Counted from the first letter of the stretch, positions 35,409 to 46,561 are shown. The stretch is 64,000 nucleotides of DNA from Pelagibacteraceae bacterium GOM-A1 (GCA_001704065.1 LHBX01000024.1:61940-125939); one strand, 5' to 3'. A program made the numbers and translations. Notes: generated from the sequence alone by a model not told the origin.

Positions 35409-36248
35409 TTAAAGGTATCCCAACTCTCTCATCTCTTTATTAAACGATTTTTCAATTATCTCTAAGGTTTTTGGTTTAATTAGCTTTTTATAATTATTTT
35501 CTTTTCCAAGATTAAAAAATTTTTTATTTTTCCCTTCTTTCCTTGAGTAAACAGCTTCGTGAAATCCCTCCTCCTCCTCCTTCTTTTTTAAAATTTCGAA
35601 CCGAGTTGTTTCAACTGCATTATTAAATTTATCTTTATTTAAATTATTATTTATTTTTAATAAATTGTCTGTGAAATTAACAATTTTTGAAAATGTTTCA
35701 CTTGTATGATTTTCTAAGTCTTCATACTTCACAATCAGTATATTAATATTTTTTGATATTTTCCAAGAGTTATAATTATTTGCCCACGAACTTATAAAAG
35801 AATAGTTCGAATAATTATCATGATCATTTTCATCTCTTAAATTTCTGTAAATGCTATTTATCATTACTAATGCGTCATCTTCTTGCAATGAATAATGGTT
35901 CTTCAAAGATGTAATTACATTTCTAGGATCTCTAACAATGTATATAGCACCCAAGGTATATTCTGATGTAGTAAAACTTTTTCCTTTGTAAGCTCCAAAA
36001 ACATTATGTGTTTTTAAAAAACAGAATTTATTTTGTTCATTTATTTTTTTTTGAGCTATTAACCAGTTTTCTGCGGCTTCATCTACACTTTTTAACTTTT
36101 CATTGAAAAAATCTTTGCTTGGAAACTGTTTTATTTTTTTTAGTAAACTAAAATTAAATTTTCCATCGCTAGAATAATAATAAGCAGATAAAAAAGATCT
36201 AACCCATGTATTTCCACTTTTAGGATAAGATGCTAGCCAAATAATCAT
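35409..36248 (-). CDS. sulfotransferase domain protein
   Basis: A 279-residue PAPS-dependent sulfotransferase. The 5'-phosphosulfate loop YPKSGNTWVRSFL is at residues 8-20, and the 3'-phosphate-binding block YIVRDPRNVITSLKNHY near 104-120; a conserved KYEDLE follows near 175. No signal peptide or membrane anchor. Target unknown; carbohydrate or lipid sulfation is typical of the family. It is a single minus-strand gene wedged between rho and mnmE, converging on rho with a 2-bp gap, which breaks the conserved origin-side gene order. Confidence 0.92.
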   Translation of the reverse strand: MIIWLASYPKSGNTWVRSFLSAYYYSSDGKFNFSLLKKIKQFPSKDFFNEKLKSVDEAAENWLIAQKKINEQNKFCFLKTHNVFGAYKGKSFTTSEYTLGAIYIVRDPRNVITSLKNHYSLQEDDALVMINSIYRNLRDENDHDNYSNYSFISSWANNYNSWKISKNINILIVKYEDLENHTSETFSKIVNFTDNLLKINNNLNKDKFNNAVETTRFEILKKKEEEEGFHEAVYSRKEGKNKKFFNLGKENNYKKLIKPKTLEIIEKSFNKEMRELGYL

Positions 36249-36290
36249 TGAATTATTTTTATATTAAATTCATATTGTAGCTATAATAAA

Positions 36291-37622
36291 ATGACAATTT
36301 ACGCACTTTCCTCTGGTCCTGGTTTATCTGGTATCGCTGTAATTAGGGTCTCAGGTTCCGACACTCTAAAAGTATTGAAAAATATGACTTATTTGCCTAT
36401 ACCGGATCCCAAGGTAGCTTCTTTGAGAAAGTTTATAAATCCTAAAACGAAGGAAATTATAGATGAAGGAATTTTATTATGGTTTCCTGGCCCTGAGAGC
36501 TACACCGGAGAAGATATGGCTGAATTCCATATTCATGGAAGCAAAGCTGTTATCGAAGCAATAAGTTTGTGCATATCTAAAGTAAATGGCTGTAGATTGG
36601 CCGAGCCTGGTGAATTTACTAAAATTGCATTTCTTAACGGAAAAATAAATTTACTTAAAGCCGAGAGCATCTCGGATTTGATCTCGTCAGAGACAGAAAT
36701 TCAAAGACAACAAGCTATAAAAATTATGTCAGGTAAAAGCTCTGATAAATTTAATTCTTTAAGAGAAAGATTAATAAAAATATTATCAAATATTGAAGCT
36801 AAAATAGATTTTCCAGAAGATGATTTGCCTAGTTATATTTTAAAAAATATCCATTCTGAAACCGAAAGTATAAAAAATGAAATCAAAAAAATATTAAGTG
36901 ATCAAAATGTCGGAGAAATAATAAGGGAAGGATTTAAAATTGCAATTGTCGGACCTACAAATGCAGGAAAATCCTCTTTATTAAATTATTTATCAAAGAG
37001 AGATGTAGCGATTGTTTCAGAAATTGCTGGAACAACAAGAGATGTAATCGAGGTGCAATTAAATTTGGATGGCTTCCCTGTTATACTATCTGATACCGCA
37101 GGAATTAGGGAGGCTAAAGATGAAATTGAAAAAAAAGGGATAAAGTTAGCACTTGAGAGAGCTGAAAATGCTGATCTAATTTTAATTGTGATAGAGCCCA
37201 AAAGCATTGATTTTACTGACTATTTTATGAGTTTTGAGCCAAAAAAATCTATATTAATTATTAATAAAATAGATTTAAATATTGAACATACTAGTAATGA
37301 AATTAAAAAATATGACACTGTTAAGCTATCTATTAAGCAGGAAAAAAACTTAGATAAACTAATTCAAATTATCAAGGAAAAATTAAAAAACAAATTTATC
37401 TCTCAAGAAGATATTTATATTACAAGAAAAAGACATAGAAATAATCTTGAGAAATGTGTTCAACATTTAACAAATTTTGAGAAAAAAAATTCTATAGAAG
37501 ATTTTGATAAAGCAGCTGAAGATTTAAGGTTAGCAACAAGGTATTTAGGAATGATAGTGGGAAAAGTTGATATAGAAGAAATACTTGGTTCTATTTTTAA
37601 TGATTTTTGTATAGGTAAATAA
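36291..37622 (+). CDS. mnmE: tRNA modification GTPase MnmE
   Basis: A 443-residue GTPase that with MnmG makes the 5-carboxymethylaminomethyl/taurinomethyl-type modification of wobble U34. N-terminal folate-binding domain (IYALSSGPGLSGIAVIRVSG), helical middle domain, inserted G domain with Walker A GPTNAGKSSLLN near 220, DTAG near 267 and NKID near 325, and the C-terminal FCIGK with the essential cysteine. Length is normal. Followed by mnmG after 76 bp. Confidence 0.97.
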   Translation: MTIYALSSGPGLSGIAVIRVSGSDTLKVLKNMTYLPIPDPKVASLRKFINPKTKEIIDEGILLWFPGPESYTGEDMAEFHIHGSKAVIEAISLCISKVNGCRLAEPGEFTKIAFLNGKINLLKAESISDLISSETEIQRQQAIKIMSGKSSDKFNSLRERLIKILSNIEAKIDFPEDDLPSYILKNIHSETESIKNEIKKILSDQNVGEIIREGFKIAIVGPTNAGKSSLLNYLSKRDVAIVSEIAGTTRDVIEVQLNLDGFPVILSDTAGIREAKDEIEKKGIKLALERAENADLILIVIEPKSIDFTDYFMSFEPKKSILIINKIDLNIEHTSNEIKKYDTVKLSIKQEKNLDKLIQIIKEKLKNKFISQEDIYITRKRHRNNLEKCVQHLTNFEKKNSIEDFDKAAEDLRLATRYLGMIVGKVDIEEILGSIFNDFCIGK

Positions 37623-37698
37623 TCATTGGAAAATAACACTTTTTTAGCACAATTAAGTGTTTTCTTGTAAATTTTAAGATCGATAATAAATTACTGCT

Positions 37699-39570
37699 AT
37701 GAAAAATGAATTAATATTTGATGTGGTTGTGATAGGGGGTGGTCACGCAGGATGTGAGGCTGCTGCTGCTTCTGCCAGACTAGGTGTTAATACTGCGTTA
37801 TTCACACACAAATTTGATACAATAGGAGAAATGTCATGTAACCCAGCAATAGGCGGCTTGGGCAAAGGCCATTTAGTCAGAGAAATAGATGCCTTGGATG
37901 GGGTAATGGGAGAAGTTGCGGATAAATCAGGAATACAATTTAGACTTTTAAATAGAAGCAGAGGTCCTGCTGTAAGAGGTCCAAGAACACAAAGCGATAG
38001 ATTTCTATATAAAAAATATATGCAAGAAAAACTTGTAAACTACTGTAATTTAAGCATTTTTTCAGATTCTGTAATTCGGTTTATTTTTAAAAATAATGAC
38101 ATAATCGGATTTATAACACAATCTGGCAAAGAGATTAAATCTTCTAAAATAATTCTAACGACGGGCACATTTCTTAATGGTCTTATACACATTGGTGAGA
38201 AAAAAACTCCAGCCGGAAGATTTGATGAGAAGCCTTCGACTGGCTTAAGTGAACAATTAGAAAAGTATGATTTTAAATTAGGAAGACTAAAAACTGGAAC
38301 ACCCCCAAGGCTCGATGCTCGGACAATAAATTTTGAAAATTTAGAAGAGCAGCACGCTGATACTGATCCATATTTTTTTTCTTTTTTAACAAAAGAGAAT
38401 TTAAATAAACAAATTTCATGTCGTATGACTTATACAAATGAAGCAGTTCATAAAATTATTTCTAAAAATTTAAAGCGAAGCGCAATGTACTCTGGTAGTA
38501 TAAAGGGTAATGGTCCAAGGTATTGCCCATCCATAGAAGATAAAATTAAAAAATTTGCAGACAAGCAAAGACATCAAATTTTTTTAGAGCCAGAAGGGTT
38601 AAATGACTATACGATTTACCCAAATGGTATTTCAACATCGCTTCCAGAGGAAGTCCAGCAAGAAATATGTAGTAAAATCAATGGTTTAGAAAACGTAAAA
38701 ATTTTAAGACCTGGGTATGCAATAGAATATGATTATGTTGATCCAAGAGAGCTTTTTTTAACTTTGGAAACAAAAAAAATAAGAAACCTTTATCTTGCAG
38801 GTCAAATAAATGGAACTACTGGTTATGAAGAAGCGGCTGCTCAAGGTTTGATCGCAGGCACAAATGCAGCACTAGCTATAAAGTATAATGAACCGTTCAT
38901 TTTAGATAGGTCTGAAGCTTACATAGGAGTTATGATTGACGATCTTGTTACAAAAGGTGTAGCAGAACCATATAGAATGTTTACATCAAGAGCCGAATAC
39001 AGATTATCTTTAAGATCCGACAACGCTGATGTAAGATTAACTCAAAAAGGCATAAATATTGGTTTAGTAAAAAAAGAAAGAGAAGAAATATTTAAAGAGA
39101 AATATAAAAATTTATCTGAAATTCAGTTAAAAATGGAAAAATTGTCTATATCTCCATCAAAAATAGGAAAATATGGGATAAATATTGCAAAAGACGGTGT
39201 TAAAAGAACTGCAAATCAAATTTTAGGTCAAAAATCAGTTAATATGAAACAAATAAGGAAAATATGGCCAGAAATTAGATATTTTTCACGTGAAATTGAT
39301 GAACAATTAGAAATTAATTCACATTATAAAGGTTATTTAAAGAAACAAAAAGCTGATATATTAGCATTTAAAAGAGATGAGAATCTTGAAATACCTGAAA
39401 ATCTAAATTATGATAGTTTTTCTGGGCTATCAAATGAAGTAAAGTCTAAATTTAAGCTAATAAAACCCAAAACAATGGGACAAGCATTAAGAATTGATGG
39501 AATTACTCCAGCAGCGGTATATATTTTGTTGTCTCACATAAAAAGAAAGTCTATTAAGCATATAGCTTGA
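37699..39570 (+). CDS. mnmG: tRNA uridine-5-carboxymethylaminomethyl enzyme MnmG (GidA)
   Basis: A 623-residue FAD-dependent partner of MnmE. Dinucleotide fold [20 protein letters not shown] at residues 10-29, [22 protein letters not shown] near 47-68 (part), [11 protein letters not shown] near 274, and [16 protein letters not shown] near 367. Length matches. Near the 3' end (39282-39297) the DNA contains a parS-like palindrome. Its TGA stop overlaps the TTG start of rsmG. Confidence 0.98.
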   Translation: MKNELIFDVVVIGGGHAGCEAAAASARLGVNTALFTHKFDTIGEMSCNPAIGGLGKGHLVREIDALDGVMGEVADKSGIQFRLLNRSRGPAVRGPRTQSDRFLYKKYMQEKLVNYCNLSIFSDSVIRFIFKNNDIIGFITQSGKEIKSSKIILTTGTFLNGLIHIGEKKTPAGRFDEKPSTGLSEQLEKYDFKLGRLKTGTPPRLDARTINFENLEEQHADTDPYFFSFLTKENLNKQISCRMTYTNEAVHKIISKNLKRSAMYSGSIKGNGPRYCPSIEDKIKKFADKQRHQIFLEPEGLNDYTIYPNGISTSLPEEVQQEICSKINGLENVKILRPGYAIEYDYVDPRELFLTLETKKIRNLYLAGQINGTTGYEEAAAQGLIAGTNAALAIKYNEPFILDRSEAYIGVMIDDLVTKGVAEPYRMFTSRAEYRLSLRSDNADVRLTQKGINIGLVKKEREEIFKEKYKNLSEIQLKMEKLSISPSKIGKYGINIAKDGVKRTANQILGQKSVNMKQIRKIWPEIRYFSREIDEQLEINSHYKGYLKKQKADILAFKRDENLEIPENLNYDSFSGLSNEVKSKFKLIKPKTMGQALRIDGITPAAVYILLSHIKRKSIKHIA

Positions 39571-40220
39571 TTGATTCGAATATTTTAAAAATAGACAAAG
39601 TATTATCTCTTAATGTTTCACGTGAAACATTGTTAGAGCTCGAACTTTACAAAAAATTAATAATTTCAAAAAATAAAAGTCTTAATCTGATTAGCAAATC
39701 AACTGAAAAGTCAATAAATACAAGGCATATAGAAGATAGTGCACAAAGTATTGATTTTATTGATAAAAATGATATTAAAATATGTACAGATCTTGGATCA
39801 GGGGCTGGGTTACCTGGTATAGTTTTAGGGATTTTAATGAAATCAAAAAAACCAATGTTTAAGTTAATTTTTTATGAAAAAAGCTATCATAAAAGCATTT
39901 TTCTAAAAGAAATGACAAAAAAATTTAATTTAAATTCAGAAGTCCATAGAAAAAATATTTTTGATGAAAGAAATTTAACAACTGATGTAATTATTTCACG
40001 AGCATTTAAACCTTTGCCAATAATTTTTCAAATAGCAAAGACTAATTTTAAAAACTTTAAGTACATAATTTTATTTTTAGGCAAAAGTGGAAAAAAAATT
40101 TTAGATGACGCACTTAAATTTTGGAAATTTGACTATGAAGAAAAGCAAAGTTTAACAAACACTGACTCAATGATTGTAAAAATCTCAAATTTAAAAAAAA
40201 AAGATCAATATGAAAATTAA
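39567..40220 (+). CDS. rsmG: 16S rRNA (guanine527-N7)-methyltransferase RsmG (GidB)
   Basis: A 217-residue SAM-dependent methyltransferase of small-subunit rRNA G527. [13 protein letters not shown] near residues 73-85 binds [11 protein letters not shown] near 145 is the conserved S-R-A motif; RHIEDSAQS near 50 is also typical. The only plausible start is TTG at 39567, overlapping the mnmG stop. The N-terminal N-V-S-R-E-T is encoded by a perfect parS site, the arrangement seen in many bacteria whose rsmG precedes parAB. Confidence 0.96.
   Translation: MIDSNILKIDKVLSLNVSRETLLELELYKKLIISKNKSLNLISKSTEKSINTRHIEDSAQSIDFIDKNDIKICTDLGSGAGLPGIVLGILMKSKKPMFKLIFYEKSYHKSIFLKEMTKKFNLNSEVHRKNIFDERNLTTDVIISRAFKPLPIIFQIAKTNFKNFKYIILFLGKSGKKILDDALKFWKFDYEEKQSLTNTDSMIVKISNLKKKDQYEN
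39614..39629. other. parS: parS centromere site inside rsmG
   Basis: TGTTTCACGTGAAACA, a perfect 16-bp palindrome identical to the consensus parS for chromosomal ParB (Spo0J). It is extended by one base pair on each side (39613-39630). It lies within rsmG about 650 bp before parA and about 8 kb from the putative oriC. Confidence 0.95.
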
Positions 40221-40264
40221 ATATCAATCAAAAATGTCAAAAAGTTTTAAAAAACATAAATAGT

Positions 40265-41065
40265 ATGGAAAAAAAAATTATTTCAGTCATAAATCAAAAA
40301 GGTGGGGTAGGAAAGACAACAACGGTAATAAATTTAGCAGCAGGATTGTCTATGAAAGGAAAAAAAGTTTTAGTAATAGATTTGGATCCACAAGGTAACG
40401 CTACGACAGGTCTTGGATTATCTAATAATATAAGTTCAGATAGAACTATTTATAATGTACTAAACGGAAACAAAAAGATTTTTGAAGTAATAAAGCAAAC
40501 TAATTTTGAAAATCTAGATATTATTTCTTCGAATGTAGATTTATCAGGTCTTGAAGTTGAAACAGCCGGTGAAAGTCGTAGAGCTTTTAAATTGAAAGAT
40601 GAATTAGCCCTTATTTTAAATGATTCTAGAGCATCATATGATTATATAATCATAGACTGCCCTCCATCTTTGAGCCTTCTAACAATTATGGCATTAGTGG
40701 CATCCGAAGCTTTAGTAGTACCGCTTCAGACAGAATTTTTTGCTTTAGAGGGATTGACACAATTGATGAAGACAATTGAGAGAATAAAATCAAACCTAAA
40801 TCCATCCCTAGAAATAAGAGGGATATTACTTACGATGTACGACAAAAGAAACAAACTCTCAGGACAGGTCGAGATAGAAGCAAGAAATTATTTTAAGGAA
40901 AAAGTTTACCTAACATCTGTTCCAAGGAACGTCAGGTTGTCAGAAGCACCTTCTCACGGAGTACCCGTCTTATTATATGATAAGGTTTGTCCTGGCAGTA
41001 AAGCATATTTTAAATTTACACAAGAATTTTTAGAGCAAGATAAAAAAGTGGAGAGTGCAGCATGA
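40265..41065 (+). CDS. parA: chromosome partitioning ATPase ParA
   Basis: A 266-residue Walker-type ATPase driving chromosome segregation. Deviant Walker A NQKGGVGKTTTVINLAAGL at residues 9-27 with the signature lysine, IDLDPQGNATTGLG near 39-52, and IIDCPPSLSLLT near 124-135. No N-terminal HTH extension, as usual for chromosomal ParA. Overlaps parB by 4 bp. Acts with ParB on the parS site in rsmG. Confidence 0.97.
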   Translation: MEKKIISVINQKGGVGKTTTVINLAAGLSMKGKKVLVIDLDPQGNATTGLGLSNNISSDRTIYNVLNGNKKIFEVIKQTNFENLDIISSNVDLSGLEVETAGESRRAFKLKDELALILNDSRASYDYIIIDCPPSLSLLTIMALVASEALVVPLQTEFFALEGLTQLMKTIERIKSNLNPSLEIRGILLTMYDKRNKLSGQVEIEARNYFKEKVYLTSVPRNVRLSEAPSHGVPVLLYDKVCPGSKAYFKFTQEFLEQDKKVESAA

Positions 41066-41913
41066 TAAATCCCTTTAAAAATAAAAAAGGTTTGGGTCGA
41101 GGATTATCCTCCTTGATAGGTGACAATGAAACAAAATCTCCAAGTCATAAAATTTCAATAAGCTCAATAGTTCCAAATAGAAACCAACCACGAAAATTGT
41201 TCGAAAAAGAATCTTTAAATGAATTGACAAATTCAATTAAAGAGAGAGGAATTATCCAGCCATTAATTGTTAGAAAGTCTGATGATCAAGACAAAAAATT
41301 TGAAATAATTGCTGGTGAAAGAAGGTGGCAAGCCGCTCAGGCGGCAGGTATCCATGAGGTTCCAGTATTAGTTATTGAGGCAGATCATCTTAAGTCATTA
41401 GAATTAGCCATAATAGAGAACGTACAAAGACGAGATTTAAACGCAATTGAGGAGGCTGAAAGTTACAAGAATTTAATTGATAATTTTGGATATGACCAAG
41501 ATCAAGTATCACAGTTTATAGGTAAAAGTAGATCGCATGTATCAAATACTCTTAGATTACTTTCTTTACCTGAAAAATTAATTGAAATGATAAGAAGTGA
41601 AAAAATATCACAAGGTCATGCAAAAATTTTAATAGGACTTGAAAACTCTTTGCTACTTGCTGAAAAAATAATAAAGAAAAAGCTATCAGTTAGGCAAACA
41701 GAAAATTTAGTAAGAGTACTTAAAAATGGTTCTAGAAAAATATATAAATCTAAAGACTCCAATTCATTAGCTACCGAAAATACGCTATCTGAAATAATTG
41801 GTATGAGAGTTGTTTTAATAAATAAGAAAAATAATTCTGGAACACTGTCAATTGAATATAAAGGTTTAGATCAGCTAGACAGACTCATTAATGTAATAAA
41901 AAGTAACTATTAG
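41062..41913 (+). CDS. parB: chromosome partitioning protein ParB
   Basis: A 283-residue CTP-dependent DNA clamp. N-terminal LGRGLSSLIG box, CTPase/ParB motif ERGIIQPLIVRK near 61-72 and GERRWQAAQAAG near 85-96, HTH region DQVSQFIGKSRSHVSNTLRLL near 138-158 and a C-terminal dimerisation domain. It binds the parS palindrome at 39614. Its stop overlaps that of the convergent holA by 4 bp. Confidence 0.97.
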   Translation: MINPFKNKKGLGRGLSSLIGDNETKSPSHKISISSIVPNRNQPRKLFEKESLNELTNSIKERGIIQPLIVRKSDDQDKKFEIIAGERRWQAAQAAGIHEVPVLVIEADHLKSLELAIIENVQRRDLNAIEEAESYKNLIDNFGYDQDQVSQFIGKSRSHVSNTLRLLSLPEKLIEMIRSEKISQGHAKILIGLENSLLLAEKIIKKKLSVRQTENLVRVLKNGSRKIYKSKDSNSLATENTLSEIIGMRVVLINKKNNSGTLSIEYKGLDQLDRLINVIKSNY

Positions 41914-42887
41914 ATATTAACAATAAAATCTGAAATTAAATTTAGAGAATTCTTAGAATTATTTTTTACTAAAGTTTCAATTTCATTTATTTGATAAATT
42001 TTTTCTTTAAGATCGTTTATTTTCCACGAATTTGCTTGTTTTTTAACGCTCTCTTTGTCTTTCCAAAAAATTGGAGGCTTAGTGTTAGATATTGCATCAT
42101 CTAGATTTCTTGTTTCATTATACTTTTCTATAATTCTAATCAACCTTTTGGATTTATTTAAAACTGTTCTCAAAATTAAAATACAGTCTTCATCTGAATA
42201 ATTATTTTCGTTTAAAATTTTAGCAATACTTTTTTTATTTTTTTCTAAATAATTATCAGCCAATTCATTAACACCATAATTTTCATTTAAGTTTGTCAAT
42301 TTTTTTACAATATTCAAATCTATTTTTTTGTTTGTAAACGAATAATTTAATATTTTATCTAATTCAATTTTTAAAATTTTACGACTACCATTAGCCCTAT
42401 TTGCCAATAAATTTATTGACTCTCTTGACATGTTAATATTATTTTGATTTAAAAATTTAATTACAATCGTTGATAGGGTATTTAAGTTATCTTCATAGAA
42501 TGGAACAGTAATTAAATCCTTTCTTTTTTCAAAAAAATTTCTAATTTTCGATCTTTTTTCTAATACATTACTTTTGAGAATAACTTTAATATCTTTAATG
42601 TCTCTGTCTAAAATTTCTTCTACTAATTTTAATAGCTTATCGCTAGTCCTTGATATAATGATTATTTTCTCTTTTTCAAAAAGTGAGCTTGTAAGCAACT
42701 CTGATAACACAACCTCGTAATTATTAATAAATTCATTTTCATCGTATCTATTGACACTCCCTTTAAAATTGTTAGTAAAGTTATCTTTTATAACTTCATT
42801 CTGTAAACCGTCATTATTACCATAAAATAGATATAAATTATAATTGTCCAAATTTGTTTTTTTTAAATCAAAATATTTTATAATCAT
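41910..42887 (-). CDS. holA: DNA polymerase III delta subunit
   Basis: A 325-residue clamp-loader subunit. Sequence is divergent, but the fold pattern is present: N-terminal NLYLFYGNNDGLQNEVI, IIIISRTSDKLLKLVEE near 74, and helical C-terminal clamp-loader region (NRANGSRKILKIELDKIL near 165-183, KKLTNLNENYGVNELAD near 191). Location leuS-lptE-holA next to parB is conserved in alphaproteobacteria and supports the call. Overlaps lptE by 4 bp. Confidence 0.9.
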   Translation of the reverse strand: MIIKYFDLKKTNLDNYNLYLFYGNNDGLQNEVIKDNFTNNFKGSVNRYDENEFINNYEVVLSELLTSSLFEKEKIIIISRTSDKLLKLVEEILDRDIKDIKVILKSNVLEKRSKIRNFFEKRKDLITVPFYEDNLNTLSTIVIKFLNQNNINMSRESINLLANRANGSRKILKIELDKILNYSFTNKKIDLNIVKKLTNLNENYGVNELADNYLEKNKKSIAKILNENNYSDEDCILILRTVLNKSKRLIRIIEKYNETRNLDDAISNTKPPIFWKDKESVKKQANSWKINDLKEKIYQINEIETLVKNNSKNSLNLISDFIVNI

Positions 42888-43336
42888 TTTCCTAAAGTTT
42901 TAATCGATAATAATAATTCTTCAGTAATATTTTCAGATAAAATTTTTGTAATGTTATTTTCGTATTGTGACAATTCATATTTGTCAGTTATATTATTATA
43001 GGTTGCTTGTTTAACTGCTGTATTTTCATATATATTGTTTTGGTTTATAAATACTTTGTAGTCTACTTTTATCTCTAATTTGTAATTTTTAGGATCCCCT
43101 TTTGAGTCAGTTGATACTATTTGTTTATCCTTCTTAGAATACAAGTTAATATTATATTTCTTATCTCCTTTACTTCTACTTAATAAATTACTTTTTATTA
43201 TTTCATTAATTTTTTCATCTCCTCTTGAACTTATATTTTCAAATTGAAAATCAAAGTTTTTGTTTACTAGAATTGGTTCGAATGAGCATCCTTGTAGGAT
43301 AAATAATAATATTAAAATTTTTATTACTTTATTCAT
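42884..43336 (-). CDS. lptE: LPS-assembly lipoprotein LptE
   Basis: A 150-residue lipoprotein with a signal peptide and lipobox (LFILQGC, Cys16), followed by an alpha/beta LptE-like domain ([15 protein letters not shown], then [12 protein letters not shown]). LptE plugs the LptD pore for lipopolysaccharide export. Sequence similarity is weak as usual for this family; assignment relies on the lipobox, size and the conserved place between leuS and holA. Overlaps leuS by 8 bp and holA by 4 bp. Confidence 0.85.
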   Translation of the reverse strand: MNKVIKILILLFILQGCSFEPILVNKNFDFQFENISSRGDEKINEIIKSNLLSRSKGDKKYNINLYSKKDKQIVSTDSKGDPKNYKLEIKVDYKVFINQNNIYENTAVKQATYNNITDKYELSQYENNITKILSENITEELLLSIKTLGK

Positions 43337-45869
43337 TTATTAAAATATTTATCAATCTATCTTGAACAAAAATTATTTTATTGATTTGTTTATTTTCTAA
43401 ATATTTACTAATATTTCTATCTTTTTTTGCACTTTCTAAAAGAATTTTCTCAGTAGCGCCCTTTTGGGCGTTTAAAATTGCTCTTTTTCTCCCATTAATT
43501 TGAACAATAATATTTATATCTTTTTCTTCTAACTTAGAGACATCATAACTTGGCCATGTAACATTCTTACTTGCACCAATTTCGGAAAGACACTCACTTG
43601 AAAAATGAGGAATAATAGGTGAGAAACAAATTAAAATTTTTTTATAATTTTCTAGACTAATTGAATTCTTATTTTCTTTTATATAACCAATTAAATAGTT
43701 ATATGTTTCGTACATATTTGCGATTATTACATTATAATTAAACTTTTCTAAGTTATTTGTAAATTTAGCAATTAATTGATTAGTAAATTTATCTAACTCT
43801 TCATCTTCTCCATTTTTTTTATTTTCAAATAAAGAATTTTTAACTTCATTATGCAAAGTCCAAAGTTTTTGAATAAACTTGAAAGAAGATACCATGCCCT
43901 GATCTGACCATTGCACATCTTTTTCTGGGGGACTGTCTGAAAGAATAAAAAGTCTCACAGCATCTGCTCCATAAATTTCAATAATATTTTCTGGATCAAT
44001 GACATTTTTTTTTGATTTTGACATAGACTCCGATGGTCCAACTATTACTTTTTTGCCACCTGAATCTTTTTGAATAGCTTCATTATTTATTTTCTCAACT
44101 TCGTTTGGACTAAGCCAATTATTATTTTCATCTTTGTACGTTTCATGGCAAACCATCCCTTGTGTGAATAAACTTTTGAAAGGTTCTTTGATATCAAAAT
44201 CTTTATTATTATGTTCAATGGCTCTCATAAAAAAACGCGAATATAGCAAATGTAAAATTGCATGTTCTACACCTCCTATATACTGGTCAACCGGCATCCA
44301 ATAATCTATATCCTCTTTTTTAAAACCATAAGAGGTCTCTCTTGGTGAGCAAAATCTCAAATAATACCATGAAGAACAAACAAATGTGTCTAAAGTATCA
44401 GTTTCTCTTGTCATCTCTTGACCATTTATAAATACTTTTTTCCATTCTTTTTCATTATCTAAAGGATTTCCTTTGGTTTTAAGATTTACATTCTCTGGAA
44501 GCTTAACAGGTAGCATTGATTTTGGTATTGGATGTACATTACCTTTTTCATCGTAGGCTATTGGAATAGGGCAGCCCCAATATCTTTGTCGAGAAACACC
44601 CCAATCTTTAAGTCTGTAATTTGTCTGTTTTTTTCCTAATCTTTTCTCTTCTAATATTTTTATAGTTTCTATTACAGAATTCTCTGGTGCTTTAAGGCCA
44701 TCTAAAAATTGTGAATTAATTAAAACCCCAGGTCCTGCATAAGCCTCAGTTTCTACTTTAAAGCTATTGTCCTTATCAAATGGTCTTACAACTGTATTAA
44801 TTTCTAAGTTATACTTTTTGGCAAAATCAAAATCTCTTTGATCATGTCCTGGACAACCGAATACTGCACCGAAACCATAATCCATTAAAACAAAGTTAGC
44901 AAAATACACTGGCACTTTTTGATTTGGGTTCAAAGGATTAATTGCTTGTAAGTTTGTTTTAAATCCTATTTTTTCTCCCACAGCAATAGCTTCTTCTGTA
45001 GTTCCCATTTTTGAGCATTCTTCTTTAAATTTCAGGAATTCGCTATTATTCTCAAAAAAAGTTGATATTTCATGATCAACTGAAAGAGCTAGAAATGAAA
45101 AACCAAACAAAGTATCTGGCCTTGTTGTAAAACATTTAATGTTTTCAATAGGTAAATCGCCTTCGATATTAAATTTGATTTCACATCCAAAAGATTTACC
45201 AATCCAATTTTTTTGCATAGTTCTTACTTTGTTTGGCCACGTTGCTAAATCTTCAAGCCCATCCAATAAGTCTTGTGAAAATTTTGAAATATTAAAAAAC
45301 CATTGATTAAGTTTTTTTCTTTCTACAGCTGCACCTGATCTCCATCCTTTACCATCGATTACTTGTTCATTTGCTAGAACAGTCTCATCTACAGGGTCCC
45401 AATTTACATAATTTTCTTTTCTATAAACTAGCTTTTTTTCTAATAACTCCAAAAAAAATGTTTGTTGGTGTTTGTAATATTCTTCTGAACATGTTGAAAT
45501 TTCTCTACTCCAATCAATAGATAGACCAAGCTTTTTTAACTGTTCTTTCATTGTATTTATATTTGAATTTGTCCAATCTTTAGGATCTAGTTTATTATCT
45601 CTCGCCGCATTTTCTGCAGGCATACCAAAAGCGTCCCATCCCATAGGATGAAGTACGTTAAAACCTTTTAATGATTTGTATCTTGATAAAACATCTCCTA
45701 TTGTATAGTTTCGAACATGCCCCATATGTATCTTACCTGATGGGTAAGGAAACATTTCTAAACAATAAAATTTTTTTTTATTTTTATCAATTTTCGTTAA
45801 AAAAGTATCGTTCTCCGACCAAAACTTTTGCCATTTTTCCTCAACTTTTTTGAAATTATATCTTTCCAC
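43329..45869 (-). CDS. leuS: leucyl-tRNA synthetase
   Basis: An 846-residue class I synthetase. HIGH-type motif [19 protein letters not shown] near residues 41-59, editing domain CP1 (about 220-420) with [21 protein letters not shown] motif as [11 protein letters not shown] near 614-624, and the catalytic GMPAENAA near 82. Length is normal. First gene of leuS-lptE-holA on the minus strand. Confidence 0.98.
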   Translation of the reverse strand: MERYNFKKVEEKWQKFWSENDTFLTKIDKNKKKFYCLEMFPYPSGKIHMGHVRNYTIGDVLSRYKSLKGFNVLHPMGWDAFGMPAENAARDNKLDPKDWTNSNINTMKEQLKKLGLSIDWSREISTCSEEYYKHQQTFFLELLEKKLVYRKENYVNWDPVDETVLANEQVIDGKGWRSGAAVERKKLNQWFFNISKFSQDLLDGLEDLATWPNKVRTMQKNWIGKSFGCEIKFNIEGDLPIENIKCFTTRPDTLFGFSFLALSVDHEISTFFENNSEFLKFKEECSKMGTTEEAIAVGEKIGFKTNLQAINPLNPNQKVPVYFANFVLMDYGFGAVFGCPGHDQRDFDFAKKYNLEINTVVRPFDKDNSFKVETEAYAGPGVLINSQFLDGLKAPENSVIETIKILEEKRLGKKQTNYRLKDWGVSRQRYWGCPIPIAYDEKGNVHPIPKSMLPVKLPENVNLKTKGNPLDNEKEWKKVFINGQEMTRETDTLDTFVCSSWYYLRFCSPRETSYGFKKEDIDYWMPVDQYIGGVEHAILHLLYSRFFMRAIEHNNKDFDIKEPFKSLFTQGMVCHETYKDENNNWLSPNEVEKINNEAIQKDSGGKKVIVGPSESMSKSKKNVIDPENIIEIYGADAVRLFILSDSPPEKDVQWSDQGMVSSFKFIQKLWTLHNEVKNSLFENKKNGEDEELDKFTNQLIAKFTNNLEKFNYNVIIANMYETYNYLIGYIKENKNSISLENYKKILICFSPIIPHFSSECLSEIGASKNVTWPSYDVSKLEEKDINIIVQINGRKRAILNAQKGATEKILLESAKKDRNISKYLENKQINKIIFVQDRLINILINE

Positions 45870-45883
45870 AATAAAGGGTTTTA

Positions 45884-46441
45884 TTAATCTTGTTCGTCTG
45901 TTCTTAATGCTTCGTTTTTATATTTTTTTTTCTTTTTTGAAAAAGTATCCTTCTCATATACAGCTGCTTTAGTTAGAATTTTTTTAGCCAACTCTGAGGA
46001 TAATTCACCTGACCTATCTGAAACCTTACAGTTATCTTGCATTGAACAATTTTTATAAAAAACTTTAACAACTAATGCATCAGATCTTATTTCGTTACTT
46101 AAAAACCTTATTGAAATTTTTACTGATTCATTGCCAGACGATCCATCACTATACCAATCAGTAACAATTATTCCTCCACTATAATTTGCAAGTGCCAAAG
46201 GCATGAAATCCAAAGTATCTAACGATGCTCTCCATAATTCATTTGAACTAGCAAAATCGAATTCACCTATATTTTTCTTGTTGGAGCCCATCAACGTAAA
46301 ACCTCTTCCTTCTTCTATATTTTTTAGAACTCTATCTTTAGCGTTTGGAGGTATTTTTCTAGCATCAGCACCTGGCACTTTTCCATTGCATGCGTTGATG
46401 ATTAAAAAAATTGATAATAGATATATGATTCGTGTTTTCAT
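45884..46441 (-). CDS. DUF3576 lipoprotein
   Basis: A 185-residue predicted lipoprotein, signal peptide and lipobox (LIINAC, Cys18), followed by the DUF3576 domain: [31 protein letters not shown] (split, about 67-97) and [16 protein letters not shown] near 140. The family occurs widely in alphaproteobacteria, often upstream of leuS as here, probably in the outer-membrane periplasmic face; function is not established. The gap to leuS is 14 bp, so the two are likely cotranscribed. Confidence 0.9.
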   Translation of the reverse strand: MKTRIIYLLSIFLIINACNGKVPGADARKIPPNAKDRVLKNIEEGRGFTLMGSNKKNIGEFDFASSNELWRASLDTLDFMPLALANYSGGIIVTDWYSDGSSGNESVKISIRFLSNEIRSDALVVKVFYKNCSMQDNCKVSDRSGELSSELAKKILTKAAVYEKDTFSKKKKKYKNEALRTDEQD

Positions 46442-46561
46442 ATTTTTTATAATTTTAATTAAGATATTTAGATTATTTACAAAATATTTAAAAATAATAC
46501 TTAATTATTAAAAAAACATTAATTTCTATGGACTTTTTATGATGTAAATTTGCAACACTTT

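Noticed and set aside
37635..37661. Inverted repeat AACACTT / AAGTGTT in the mnmE-mnmG gap
   Set aside because: Only 7 A/T-rich base pairs around a 13-nt loop, with no clean T-run after it; too weak to call a terminator.
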